DNA of 28,909 bases from Brumimicrobium sp041655765 (GCA_041655765.1 JBBAEU010000027.1:1-28909); one strand, 5' to 3'. Counted from the first letter of the stretch, positions 1-8,274 are shown. The notes: generated by a model not told the origin, from the sequence alone. Numbers and translations: made by a program.

Positions 1-162
1 ACGGTAACAGACCAACTGTCTGTTGTGTTATAATTAATTGTATAGCTTCCATCAGCAATGTCTGTAATTGTAAAGTCTAAACTTCCATTCCCTCCGCAGT
101 CTGTCGGGTCGTTTTCTACAACTGAAACAGTAGGTGTTGGTAGTATTTCATCGATTGTAAAG
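1..162 (-). repeat. Copy B of long near-identical direct repeat inside the adhesin gene
   Basis: This segment matches 736-897 with an exact offset of 735 bp (245 codons). The first ~100 bases appear identical and only a few differences follow, around the codons for the TTCGG/TDCGG segment (about 103-122) and at scattered third positions. It encodes the SprB-like module from CGGNGSLDF through DSWSVTV. The copy probably continues beyond the window start. Confidence 0.9.
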
Positions 163-2633
163 TTCGCTGGAGATGATTCGCAAGAACTTGCAAAAGCAGA
201 AAATGTTGCAGTTACATCGTAAGCAGTTCCGAAAGTTGTGTTTGATATGTTTCCTGACGCATCAACTGTTGGACCAGCTGGCGTGAATGTATATGAATAA
301 CTTCCATCATAGTTTGAAATAATCCCGCTTCCGTCTGTTGTACACGTTGGTGCTGTTACGTTTACAATTGGCTCAACTGGCGTTATGATTTGTGGTTCAA
401 CTTGGAATGTTGCATCTGCTGAAACACAATTATTTTCTTCTGCTTCAACTGTATAACTTGTTCCCGCAGTTACATTAGAAATTACGCCCGTTGCACCATC
501 AACCGTTGGACCAGCTGGCGTGAAATTATACGTAATTGTTGCTCCAACATTATCAACTGTTGCAATACCGTCGCTTGTACAAGTTGGGTCGATTACAGAG
601 ATAATTGGTGTGTCTGGAGCATTGGGATCAGTTAATGTCGCACTTACCGGCACTGACTCACAACCATGTTGGTTTTGAATCGTGATGTCTGTGTAAGTTC
701 CTTGTGGAGCTGTTACGCTTGTCGTTCCTCCAGTTACGGTAACAGACCAACTGTCTGTTGTGTTATAATTAATTGTATAGCTTCCATCAGCAATGTCTGT
801 AATTGTAAAGTCTAAACTTCCATTCCCTCCACACGTTGTTGGGTCATTTTCTACAACTGAAACAGTAGGCGTTGGTAGCATTTCATCGATTGTAAAGCTT
901 ACAGAAGGAGCTGATACGCTTCCATCGATAGTTGATGTTACCGTATAAGATTGCCCAAGAGTTGCACCAATAATATTTCCGCTTGCATCTACTGTTGGAC
1001 CTGCTGGCGTGAAAGTATATGTTGCATTAGCATCAAAATTACTAATTACTGCCGTTCCATTATTGGTACACGTTGGCGCATCCACAACTATAACTGGAGT
1101 TGCAGGTAGTGGTGATATTATAATTGCCGTCAACCAAACATCCTTAATTTGTGGTGAAGCATCTGTTCGATAAACGGTAGCTGACACATATATTTCTTGT
1201 GCAGAAACCCCTGAAATATCAAAGTTTTGCGTTCCATTCACTCCTGCAGTACGCAGAAAAGGTCCTGCAACCAAGGCATCGTTTGTAGCATCGTGGATTC
1301 TGTATTCAGTGTAGCAAGAAACACAACTTGTTTCATCTGTAATTATCAATTCATCCCAAGCTGTCCCTAATGGTCCGTATATATCTCTTTTAACAGATGG
1401 AAAATGGACAGTATTTTTATAATTTGTAAACGTCCCCTCAATTCTTGGTCTGTACGCAACACCTCTATTTCCTGTTGAAAAATATCTATGTCGATTTGAA
1501 GTTGAATTTGGTGTCCCTGTGTAATCTACGATTAAACCGATTGTGTTACCCGCAATATATCCAGGTGTACCGACAATATCTTCTATAATATTACTTATAT
1601 CAGGACTTGTTATCAATTCCAGATCTGTCCAAGAAGCAGTGATATTCCATGGAGTGGTTATACTTTTCCTTACCCTCCATCTTGGTCCACCAGTCCCCGT
1701 ATTCGTATTATTACCCCATGTGTTTACGTTGGTTTGATTAACACCGACTATCTCTAAATACAATGGATTACTATTATTGGAGATTGGCTCATTTCCTCTA
1801 TGATGACTATATACTCTCAGATTACTTGACAAAATCGAAGCTCCATTAGGAACAGAGAAACCTGTAAACCTAAATCCATTGTAATCTTGTCTTGCACCAC
1901 CAGAATAAAAACTACCAACAGTATGATAATCATAACTTGCACCTGAATAGTTGGTAGAAGCTTCTGTTAAATATTGATCAGCATTGTTTGAAATAGTTAA
2001 ATTGTAAGCTCCTTGATCCAAAGTGATATTCCCATCATCTGGAAAAGGTGTTGTGTTCACTATAGTATTATCATATAAAGCCTCTTGCACAACCCCTGTC
2101 CCAAATTGTTCACCGGTTGTATAATACCAACCCTCCATTGGGTATGAAGTAGTAGGAAAGTAGGAATAAGGCCATAGTTCTACCGACCATGGACTATATG
2201 TAGCACCACCGTTTGAAGACACCCTACAACGTGCAAAATACGTTTGGTTTACCCCTGTTAATGGTGTAGTTGTCCAAAAGTCATATAATGTATTTGCGTT
2301 ATAGGTTGTACCTGTGTTTATTGTAGTAACAAACGATGTACCTGAAAAGTCTGATTGTGTATTCAATTCAATCTCAATTGCATTGAAACTAGTCAATGAG
2401 GTTACAGTAAATTTAGGTGTACTATTTGCCCCTTTTCTGTGTGCAAAAGAAGTCGATAAAGTAGGGTCTTCTGAATAATTGCTGAAGGTTGGTGCTTGAG
2501 CGTATGTATATGTTTGAGTAACATAGAAAAATGTAAACATAAATACCACACTTAATAATCTTCTAAAGAAAGCAGAATCATTAAGTATATTCCAATATGG
2601 TAAGCTCTTAAATGTCAATAGTTTCACAGCCAT
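1..2633 (-). CDS. Large repetitive secreted surface protein (adhesin-like), N-terminal 877 codons, 3' end outside window
   Basis: An uninterrupted minus-strand frame runs from ATG at 2633 to the window edge with no stop, so this is the amino-terminal part of a much larger protein. The first ~45 residues look like a signal peptide with a long n-region (hydrophobic stretch about residues 26-38, likely cleavage after TYA near 44-45). Residues ~47-155 resemble a fibronectin III-like domain. Residues ~250-405 resemble a DNRLRE-like jelly roll (pattern: GFRFTGFSVPNGA, then SPDISNIIEDIVGTPGY, then YRPRIEG). From ~520 onward there are three Ig-like repeats carrying the signature YTFTPAGPTVD, interleaved with SprB-like repeats around CGGNGSLDF. 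Repeat proteins of this kind in Bacteroidota are usually type IX secretion substrates acting in adhesion or gliding; that role is inference, because the C-terminal sorting domain is not visible. Start choice: first Met before the signal region, with a -7 element 29 bp upstream. Confidence 0.82.
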   Translation of the reverse strand, partial: MAVKLLTFKSLPYWNILNDSAFFRRLLSVVFMFTFFYVTQTYTYAQAPTFSNYSEDPTLSTSFAHRKGANSTPKFTVTSLTSFNAIEIELNTQSDFSGTSFVTTINTGTTYNANTLYDFWTTTPLTGVNQTYFARCRVSSNGGATYSPWSVELWPYSYFPTTSYPMEGWYYTTGEQFGTGVVQEALYDNTIVNTTPFPDDGNITLDQGAYNLTISNNADQYLTEASTNYSGASYDYHTVGSFYSGGARQDYNGFRFTGFSVPNGASILSSNLRVYSHHRGNEPISNNSNPLYLEIVGVNQTNVNTWGNNTNTGTGGPRWRVRKSITTPWNITASWTDLELITSPDISNIIEDIVGTPGYIAGNTIGLIVDYTGTPNSTSNRHRYFSTGNRGVAYRPRIEGTFTNYKNTVHFPSVKRDIYGPLGTAWDELIITDETSCVSCYTEYRIHDATNDALVAGPFLRTAGVNGTQNFDISGVSAQEIYVSATVYRTDASPQIKDVWLTAIIISPLPATPVIVVDAPTCTNNGTAVISNFDANATYTFTPAGPTVDASGNIIGATLGQSYTVTSTIDGSVSAPSVSFTIDEMLPTPTVSVVENDPTTCGGNGSLDFTITDIADGSYTINYNTTDSWSVTVTGGTTSVTAPQGTYTDITIQNQHGCESVPVSATLTDPNAPDTPIISVIDPTCTSDGIATVDNVGATITYNFTPAGPTVDGATGVISNVTAGTSYTVEAEENNCVSADATFQVEPQIITPVEPIVNVTAPTCTTDGSGIISNYDGSYSYTFTPAGPTVDASGNISNTTFGTAYDVTATFSAFASSCESSPANFTIDEILPTPTVSVVENDPTDCGGNGSLDFTITDIADGSYTINYNTTDSWSVT
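736..897 (-). repeat. Copy A of long near-identical direct repeat inside the adhesin gene
   Basis: Partner of 1-162, one 735-bp period upstream in coding order (protein residues ~580-633 versus ~825-877). The near-identity at synonymous positions points to recent duplication or gene conversion rather than old domain repetition; the Ig-like modules between the copies are much more diverged. Confidence 0.9.
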
Positions 2634-3006
2634 AAGTATAGTAATAAATTAAAATATGTAACAAATTTACAAAAAAAATTTAATATAGCGATTGGTTATT
2701 CATATCATAAAAAAGAAATTATTAAAACAGACCATTTAATTTTTTGCGGATATGTGGATATAAAGTGACTAGAATAGCGATTATCTTAAGTTTTTTACAA
2801 CTGGTCGAATTGTTTTTTTATTAGGTTTTCTTTCGATACGTAAGATTATTGATTACTTTTATCTTTCGATATTGGCATTCGTCAACATAAAGACTTTATA
2901 TTTCTTATGTACGATGCTATTTATGTTTTTTAAAAATTAATTCTTTTATAAATTAAGCAGGTTTGTTATTTTTAAACGAATTACTTACTTATTTTGAAGT
3001 TAAAAA
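2634..3006. other. AT-rich divergent intergenic region, no gene seen
   Basis: 373 bp between the divergent adhesin and manC-like genes. No convincing small ORF, tRNA or terminator hairpin is seen. It must hold promoters for both sides. The adhesin side has an exact TAnnTTTG element. The manC side has only an imperfect TATTTTG at about 2992-2998. Short words recur (atagcgatt near 2686 and 2773; ctttcgata near 2830 and 2861), which I do not consider significant. Confidence 0.6.
2662..2669 (-). promoter_or_regulatory. Bacteroidota-type -7 element (TAAATTTG) for the adhesin gene
   Basis: On the minus strand the octamer TAAATTTG fits the Bacteroidota consensus TAnnTTTG. It lies 29 bp upstream of the adhesin ATG and would give a leader of about 20 nt. 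I see no convincing -33 TTG at the expected distance, so this is a candidate only. Confidence 0.4.
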
Positions 3007-4083
3007 ATGGATAATAATAATTTCGCAATTATAATGGCAGGTGGAGTTGGTAGTCGTTTTTGGCCAATGTCAACAGAAAAAAAACCCAAGCAATTCTTGG
3101 ATGTTTTGGGAACTGGGAAAACGCTCATTCAGATGACATACGAGCGGCTAGAAACAATTGTGCAAAAGGACAACTTTTATGTTGTTACAAACAAGAACTA
3201 TGTCAACCTTGTTAAAGAGCAACTTCCTCAGTTAAAAGACGAGCAGATTTTATCGGAACCTGTACGAAAAAACACCGCACCAAGCAATGCCTATGTTGCG
3301 GCAAAAATTTATGCAAAAAACCCAGAGGCTGTTTTGGTTGTCTCCCCTTCTGACCAGCTAATTTTAAAAGAACATAAATTTACCAAAATTATATCCATTG
3401 CCATCAATCATGCTTCACAAAATAATCAACTTGTAACTTTAGGTATTAAGCCACATCGACCTGATACTGGCTATGGTTATATTCAAGTAAGACAGGATGG
3501 CGACTTATCTCCGAGAAGCATCGCTAAAGTAAAGCATTTTACAGAAAAACCCAATCGAGAAATGGCAGAAATATTTCTAAAAAGTGGCGATTATTTTTGG
3601 AATTCAGGGATTTTTATCTGGAAAGCAAAAGAAATTTTAAAAACGATACAGAAATTACAACCCGAACTTTACAATCTGTTCTGTAGTGATTTCGATGCGT
3701 ATAACTCACCAAGGGAACAAGATTTTATAAACAAAGCTTTTCACGAGGCTGAAAGTGATTCAATCGACTTTTCGATTATGGAAAACGCAAAGAATGTAGA
3801 TATTGTTTTGGCAGATTTTGACTGGAGTGACATTGGTACTTGGGGAAGTCTTTTTGAACACCTTGAAGTTGATGTTAACGGAAATAGTATCAAAGGTGAT
3901 AATACGCATGTCTTTCATTCAAAAAATTGCTTGATCAATCTTCCTCATCATAAAACTGCTATTATCCAAGGATTAGATAATCATATTGTTGTCGAATCAG
4001 AAGATGGATTACTCATTCTTGAAATGAAAGATGAACAAAACTTAAAACATTATCTTAAAACTTTATCAAATCACGAAAAATAA
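3007..4083 (+). CDS. manC: Mannose-1-phosphate guanylyltransferase
   Basis: Predicted to make GDP-mannose from mannose-1-phosphate and GTP in the cytoplasm, feeding GDP-sugars into surface polysaccharide or glycoprotein synthesis. The 358-residue protein starts with the nucleotidyltransferase signature AGGVGSRFWPMS (residues 11-22), followed by KPKQFL, the SEPVRKNTAP segment (83-92), SPSDQ (113-117), FTEKPN, FWNSGIFIW and DWSDIGTW, all typical of GDP-mannose pyrophosphorylases. The length fits a stand-alone transferase without the fused phosphomannose isomerase domain of two-domain ManC proteins. Start ATG follows an A-rich stretch with no Shine-Dalgarno, normal for this phylum. The stop overlaps the next start by one base (TAATG), suggesting translational coupling. 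It is first in a four-gene run that ends with a glycosyltransferase, consistent with glycan synthesis. Function is confident; the choice of symbol (manC versus a broader name) is less so. Confidence 0.92.
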   Translation: MDNNNFAIIMAGGVGSRFWPMSTEKKPKQFLDVLGTGKTLIQMTYERLETIVQKDNFYVVTNKNYVNLVKEQLPQLKDEQILSEPVRKNTAPSNAYVAAKIYAKNPEAVLVVSPSDQLILKEHKFTKIISIAINHASQNNQLVTLGIKPHRPDTGYGYIQVRQDGDLSPRSIAKVKHFTEKPNREMAEIFLKSGDYFWNSGIFIWKAKEILKTIQKLQPELYNLFCSDFDAYNSPREQDFINKAFHEAESDSIDFSIMENAKNVDIVLADFDWSDIGTWGSLFEHLEVDVNGNSIKGDNTHVFHSKNCLINLPHHKTAIIQGLDNHIVVESEDGLLILEMKDEQNLKHYLKTLSNHEK

Positions 4084-4646
4084 TGGACAATCGTATAGAG
4101 ATACCTATAGAGTTTGCCTCAGATAGTGATGGAAAACACTTTATCTACTGTAAAATATGTAATTGTGATTTACAATCTAGCAACACTCCTTATACAATTG
4201 AAAAAGCTTACAAGAGAATAGATGAAGCTAGAGATATCACGCTTTTTGAAATTGCAATTTGTATGGACTGCGCTGAGAAACAATCTAAAACAATGAGTGA
4301 AGAATCTCGACAATTTATTCAAAGTTTAATTGGAAACTCAACCTTTCTCGAGAAACGACAAAATTTATGGAATAACAATTGGAAACATAATTGGAATGAA
4401 AGATGCTTGTTTTCTAACAAAAAAATTCAATTAAACGATGAATATCATATCATTGGACAATTTCAAAACGGGAAAGTTATTCCACAAGCATCACCTTTTA
4501 TTTTGGGTCAAGATTTAATTGAAGAAATGCAAGAAAATCTTTCTAAAGAAACTAAAGAAGAAATGGACAGATTTGGAGAAGAATTTTTAGGTCCAGACCC
4601 AACTTTAAAAGAATTGTTTCCCGACTATCAGGTTATTTTTGTTTAA
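4083..4646 (+). CDS. Zinc-ribbon-like protein of unknown function
   Basis: I do not recognise a named family. The 187-residue protein has a CKICNC cluster (Cys 23, 26, 28) and a CMDC cluster (Cys 60, 63), spaced like the two knuckles of a treble-clef or zinc-ribbon site; Cys 108 is isolated. The middle is rich in Trp and Asn (about 95-106). The C-terminal third is acidic and probably helical, ending in PDPTLKELFP and a hydrophobic tail. No signal peptide or membrane segment is visible, so it is probably cytoplasmic. It overlaps the upstream gene by one base and lies 18 bp before the ArsC-like gene, so it is almost certainly co-transcribed. Composition matches its neighbours. A metal-binding or protein-interaction role is the most that can be inferred. 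Confidence 0.8.
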   Translation: MDNRIEIPIEFASDSDGKHFIYCKICNCDLQSSNTPYTIEKAYKRIDEARDITLFEIAICMDCAEKQSKTMSEESRQFIQSLIGNSTFLEKRQNLWNNNWKHNWNERCLFSNKKIQLNDEYHIIGQFQNGKVIPQASPFILGQDLIEEMQENLSKETKEEMDRFGEEFLGPDPTLKELFPDYQVIFV

Positions 4647-4664
4647 TTAAAAGTAAAATCTAAT

Positions 4665-5003
4665 ATGAAGATTTATCACAATCCAAGATGCTCAAAAAGT
4701 AGGTGTTCGTTAGACATTCTCAATAAAGAAAACGTTGAATTTGAAGTCATAAAATACTTAGAAAATTCTCCAGATGCTGATGAAATTAGAGATTTATTAG
4801 AAAAATTAAATATCAAGGCCGAAGAATTAATTCGAAAAGGAGAAAAAGAATTTAAGGATAATTATCAAGGAAAATCACTTTCAGAAGAAGAATGGATTCA
4901 GGCTATGGTAAAGTTTCCTAAGCTTATTGAACGACCGATTTTTGTCAATGGCGACAAAGCTGTAATCGGAAGACCACCTGAAAAGGTTTTGGAGATTTTG
5001 TAA
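4665..5003 (+). CDS. arsC: ArsC/Spx-family arsenate reductase-like protein
   Basis: A 112-residue thioredoxin-fold protein of the ArsC (glutaredoxin-type) family. The N terminus IYHNPRCSKSR carries the conserved Cys 9 that attacks arsenate in characterised ArsC enzymes. The C-terminal part RPIFVNGDKAVIGRPPEKV carries the arginines that line the oxyanion site. The length fits the short ArsC/YfgD group. No arsR, arsB or acr3 gene lies nearby, so an arsenic-resistance operon is not supported; a generic thiol-redox or stress role is equally possible. It is embedded in the plus-strand run with the guanylyltransferase and glycosyltransferase, with 18 bp before it and 13 bp after it. The family is secure, the substrate is not. 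Confidence 0.85.
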   Translation: MKIYHNPRCSKSRCSLDILNKENVEFEVIKYLENSPDADEIRDLLEKLNIKAEELIRKGEKEFKDNYQGKSLSEEEWIQAMVKFPKLIERPIFVNGDKAVIGRPPEKVLEIL

Positions 5004-5016
5004 GTCTTTTAATAGA

Positions 5017-6000
5017 ATGGAAATTCCTCCAATTAAATCTAAAAAAATTCTCCTCAGTCCTTTAAATTGGGGATTGGGCCATGTTGCGAGGACAATTCCA
5101 ATTATTCAATCACTTCTTGAAAAGAAGAACGAAATTATTGTTTTTTGTAATTCTCAACAAAAACAGTTCTACATTCAATATTTTCCTGATATAAAATACA
5201 TACAACATCCCGATTATCCTTTTAAATTTAAAGGAGAAGGGAAATGGGTAAAAGACACTTTATTTCAATTTTTTCCGCTTTATAAATACCTTAAAAAGGA
5301 AAGGAAAATAGTAGATAAATGGATAAAATACTTGAAGCCTGATTTAATTATTTCTGATCAAAGATTTGGTTTTTATTCAAGCAAAGTGAGGAGTATAATT
5401 ATTTCGCATCAATTAAATTTACCCGTTTCAAAGTGGACTTTCTTAGTAAAATGGTGGAACTCTAAATTGCTATTAAAATTTGATGAAATATGGGTACCAG
5501 ACAATAAAAATCGTGCTTTATCAGGAAGTTTAAGTCAAGGTAAACACCAAAACATTCATTTTATAGGAATCGCCTCAAGGTTTCAAGGATATTCCGAAAA
5601 AAAACCACCTATAAAATACGAAAATCTCGGGATAGTCAGTGGCCCAGAACCATATAATCAACAGTTTTTGACTTTACTCATTGAAAAACTATCAAATTCT
5701 GCAGTCAAGTCAGCAATTATCTATCCTTCTCATCTTTTTATATCTAAAGATAGGGTAAAGAACATCGACTTCTTCTCATCGATATTGCCACAAGAATTTG
5801 AAAAAGTCATTTATGAAAGTGACACAATTATAAGCAGAGCGGGTTATTCTACATTAATGGATTTAAAGACGCTTGATAAAAAAGCCATTTTAATCCCAAC
5901 ACCTGGTCAAGCGGAACAAGAATATTTATCAAACTTACATCAAGGGAATAGTAAGTGGATATTTGTAAATGAAAAGACCTTTAAAGATTTAGAAATTTAA
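5017..6000 (+). CDS. MurG-like (GT28-type) glycosyltransferase
   Basis: A 327-residue protein with the GT-B glycosyltransferase layout of the MurG/GT28 type. The N-terminal donor/acceptor lobe begins with LSPLNWGLGHVARTIP (residues ~13-28), which matches the glycine-rich GxGH loop of these enzymes. The C-terminal lobe includes SGPEPYNQQF (~208) and the nucleotide-sugar binding segment SDTIISRAGYSTLMD followed by IPTPGQAEQE (~268-302). No membrane helix is obvious, so it is probably soluble or peripheral. Substrates cannot be read from sequence; it is not MurG itself, judging from the divergent motifs. It follows the ArsC-like gene by 13 bp. Its TAA stop (5998-6000) abuts the stop of the convergent pth gene with no base between. 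Confidence 0.82.
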   Translation: MEIPPIKSKKILLSPLNWGLGHVARTIPIIQSLLEKKNEIIVFCNSQQKQFYIQYFPDIKYIQHPDYPFKFKGEGKWVKDTLFQFFPLYKYLKKERKIVDKWIKYLKPDLIISDQRFGFYSSKVRSIIISHQLNLPVSKWTFLVKWWNSKLLLKFDEIWVPDNKNRALSGSLSQGKHQNIHFIGIASRFQGYSEKKPPIKYENLGIVSGPEPYNQQFLTLLIEKLSNSAVKSAIIYPSHLFISKDRVKNIDFFSSILPQEFEKVIYESDTIISRAGYSTLMDLKTLDKKAILIPTPGQAEQEYLSNLHQGNSKWIFVNEKTFKDLEI

Positions 6001-6564
6001 CTATTTCTTATTGTGTTCCGACATTGCTTGGTTGATTCCAATTGTTGTAAAATCTTTAATGATTTGTGTTGCCAATTCGATTCTTTCATCCATCACGACC
6101 TTCTCTTCACTAGACCATTCTCCCAAGACATAATCAACTTGTTGTCCTGGAAAGAAATCTCCGCCAACACCAAACCTTAAACGTGCATATTGATTGGTAT
6201 TTAGCTTTGCTTGAATGTCTTTCAGTCCATTGTGTCCACCGTCAGAGCCTTTTCCTCTCAACCTTAACTTTCCAAAGGGCAATGCCAAATCATCCACAAC
6301 AATCAAAAGATTTTTCAAGTCGATTCTCTCCTTTTGAAGATAATAGTTTACAGCTTTCCCACTTAAATTCATAAAGGTATTTGGTTTTAGAAGGATAAGT
6401 TGTCTCCCTTTCCATTTTATGTTCGCTACATCACCCAATTTAGCAGTCTCAAATGTTCCATCTCTTTCTTCCGCAAGTGCTTCTACGACTTTAAAGCCAA
6501 TATTATGCCTTGTATTTTCATATTTATCCCCTGGATTTCCCAGTCCTACGATTAAGTATTTCAT
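6001..6564 (-). CDS. pth: Peptidyl-tRNA hydrolase
   Basis: Releases tRNA from peptidyl-tRNA that drops off ribosomes. All family marks are present in 187 residues: N-terminal YLIVGLGNPG with Asn 10, the catalytic His 20 in NTRHNIG, the KPNTFMNLSG loop (Asn 66), VVDDLALP (Asp 91-92), the SDGGHNG substrate loop, and RLRFGVGG. Length is typical of bacterial Pth. The start is the ATG at 6564 directly before KYLIVGLGNPG. A TAACTTTG element 19 bp upstream suggests a promoter of its own, although two genes in the same direction lie upstream. Its stop codon abuts that of the convergent glycosyltransferase. Confidence 0.97.
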   Translation of the reverse strand: MKYLIVGLGNPGDKYENTRHNIGFKVVEALAEERDGTFETAKLGDVANIKWKGRQLILLKPNTFMNLSGKAVNYYLQKERIDLKNLLIVVDDLALPFGKLRLRGKGSDGGHNGLKDIQAKLNTNQYARLRFGVGGDFFPGQQVDYVLGEWSSEEKVVMDERIELATQIIKDFTTIGINQAMSEHNKK

Positions 6565-6582
6565 TTCAATTGAAATTTGTTA

Positions 6583-6590
6583 CAAAGTTA
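6583..6590 (-). promoter_or_regulatory. Bacteroidota-type -7 element (TAACTTTG) upstream of pth
   Basis: Minus-strand TAACTTTG fits TAnnTTTG and ends 18 bp before the pth ATG, implying a leader of roughly a dozen bases. No clear -33 element is seen. It would let pth be transcribed independently of the TPR/membrane gene pair. Confidence 0.45.
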
Positions 6591-6631
6591 AGATTTTATG
6601 CTAATTAATTTTAAATGTCTTCCCAAATCAG

Positions 6632-7222
6632 CTATAATCTGATATCTACCAATAATTTTACAAAAATTATCGCATACACATAAAACGGCTCATTAATAGA
6701 GAAGAAAATAGCAATGATTAGTGAAACAGTAGTTCCAGCAATAGCTATAAATAGTGCATTCCGTCTTTTATAAATCAATTTACTCCAAGAAATCCGTTTA
6801 AATTCACCCGATTTAATAAAGACCATTTTATATTGTTGGTAATTTCCCAGAAGCACCATTGGTAATAAAATATAGCCCTGCGCAATAGGAATTCCGTCTT
6901 CTTTGTACCGTAAAAAGGCGACAAATTCTTTCCAAAAATTAATCTCAGGAACAATAAAATAAACAGAAACATGTGTAAGAAGAAGCACCAACAAAGCCAA
7001 GGCAGAATTAAAAATCAATCGACCATAGCGCACGCGGAAAGAAAAGTTAATGAGCTGGAAATCAACAACTTTATTTACTTTAATATAAACAAATATTTCA
7101 TTAACTATTAGGTCAAGAAAATAATAAAGCAGAATGAAATACAGTCCCCAACCTAAAAACAACACACCAAAAAGAGGAATAGCTGCCTCTCCAATTGCGC
7201 TAATAAGTTTTAGTCGCTGCAT
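6632..7222 (-). CDS. Multi-pass membrane protein, DUF6498-like
   Basis: A 196-residue integral membrane protein of unknown function. About five hydrophobic segments are visible: roughly residues 13-36, 67-90, 112-126, 156-174 and 180-193. The N-terminal pattern IPLFGVLFLGWGLYFILLYYFLDLIVNE resembles the start of DUF6498 proteins (proline-glycine, then GW, then an aromatic helix ending in an acidic residue and Asn); this assignment is from memory of the pattern and is moderate. Its ATG overlaps the stop of the upstream TPR lipoprotein gene by one base (TAATG on the minus strand), so the two are probably translationally coupled and may act together at the inner membrane. No catalytic motif is apparent. 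Confidence 0.82.
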   Translation of the reverse strand: MQRLKLISAIGEAAIPLFGVLFLGWGLYFILLYYFLDLIVNEIFVYIKVNKVVDFQLINFSFRVRYGRLIFNSALALLVLLLTHVSVYFIVPEINFWKEFVAFLRYKEDGIPIAQGYILLPMVLLGNYQQYKMVFIKSGEFKRISWSKLIYKRRNALFIAIAGTTVSLIIAIFFSINEPFYVYAIIFVKLLVDIRL

Positions 7223-8274
7223 TAATTGACAGTTACATTACGTAGTCTTTCGGCTGCTTCTCTTGCAAGTGCATAATCTTCATCAATATCTAGGGCATTG
7301 GCATAACATTGATACGATTCAGCATAGTTTTTTAAGTCGTAATAGACATTTCCTAATTGATACCATGCAGGCACATATTGGTCATTATAGAACAAAACTT
7401 TATCATAAAAATATTCAGCACTATCTAAATCATTCTGATAATATTGTTTTATAAAACCTTGATTGTAATATGTATAATAAAAAGAAGGTTCTACCTCAAC
7501 AATTTTACGATATTCAACAAGTGCTTCATCATATCTTTCCAGATCTTGTAAACTCTTAGCAACACCATATAATGAGTTAATATTTTCCGGATTTATTTCT
7601 GCAGCATTACGATAGTATTCCAATGCAAGTTCATGATCTTCCATTTCGGTTAAAAGCCAACCCAATTGCAAATGTCCCATAAAAAATTGTGGATCAATTT
7701 GAACAGCGGTTTGATAACTCGATAATGCAAGTTTATAATTTTCTAATGTTTTGTATATCGAACCTTTTAAAACATAACCATCTCTATAATACTCATCAAT
7801 CCTTAATCCTTTGTTTATATAATTAATAGCTGTTTTAAAATCACCTGTTAGAGAATAGGTATTTGCTAAGTTCACCAAGGATTCAACATCATCTGAATCT
7901 ATAGAAAGAACATATTGGAAATGTCTTTTCGCTCTCTCTATATCAGAGACTGGTGTATTTGGCTTATTAATTAATGTCCAACCATAAAGTTTTCTTGCCT
8001 CTAAATTGGTTGAATCAATCATAAAAGCATTAGCTCCAGCATCTAAAGCGCACGCAAAATTATAATCATCTTTACAAAGATTCCCTTTTTGCAACCACAA
8101 TTCAATGTTTTTCGGATAGATTTTTAAACTATCTGTAAGCTGCGACAACAAATCAACTTCAACCGTTTCTTCTTCAACAAAAAATTGATTTTCTTTTACC
8201 TCAGTTTCTTCGGCGCAAGCAATCAATCCTAAAAGAAATAATAATGCGAAAATATATTTAACCATAAAGTTCAA
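7222..8274 (-). CDS. TPR-repeat lipoprotein
   Basis: A 350-residue protein beginning with a lipoprotein signal: hydrophobic KYIFALLFLLG followed by the lipobox LIAC, so Cys 20 would be lipidated. After an acidic linker, tandem tetratricopeptide repeats fill residues ~55 to 345 (for example the AYxxxGxLLxxxxxxxxALxxYxxAxxIxP-type units around 197-240 and 265-335). TPR lipoproteins in Bacteroidota are typically periplasmic or outer-membrane scaffolds; the partner is unknown. The codon at 8265 (Met 4) is an alternative start that keeps the signal intact. It is coupled to the membrane-protein gene downstream by a one-base overlap. Confidence 0.9.
   Translation of the reverse strand: MNFMVKYIFALLFLLGLIACAEETEVKENQFFVEEETVEVDLLSQLTDSLKIYPKNIELWLQKGNLCKDDYNFACALDAGANAFMIDSTNLEARKLYGWTLINKPNTPVSDIERAKRHFQYVLSIDSDDVESLVNLANTYSLTGDFKTAINYINKGLRIDEYYRDGYVLKGSIYKTLENYKLALSSYQTAVQIDPQFFMGHLQLGWLLTEMEDHELALEYYRNAAEINPENINSLYGVAKSLQDLERYDEALVEYRKIVEVEPSFYYTYYNQGFIKQYYQNDLDSAEYFYDKVLFYNDQYVPAWYQLGNVYYDLKNYAESYQCYANALDIDEDYALAREAAERLRNVTVN

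Noticed and set aside
1543..1737. 64-residue plus-strand ORF inside the adhesin gene
   Set aside because: It lies antisense within a continuous 877-codon frame with domain similarity; the composition is a reverse-strand shadow of that gene.
4665..5003. Arsenic resistance operon
   Set aside because: Only the ArsC-like gene is present; there is no ArsR, ArsB or Acr3 nearby and the neighbours point to glycan metabolism.
6183..7454. Several 60-66-residue ORFs (6183-6374, 6419-6604, 6775-6972, 7263-7454) within pth, the membrane-protein gene and the TPR gene
   Set aside because: All overlap recognised or clearly coding frames in another frame or strand and show no domain pattern or start context.
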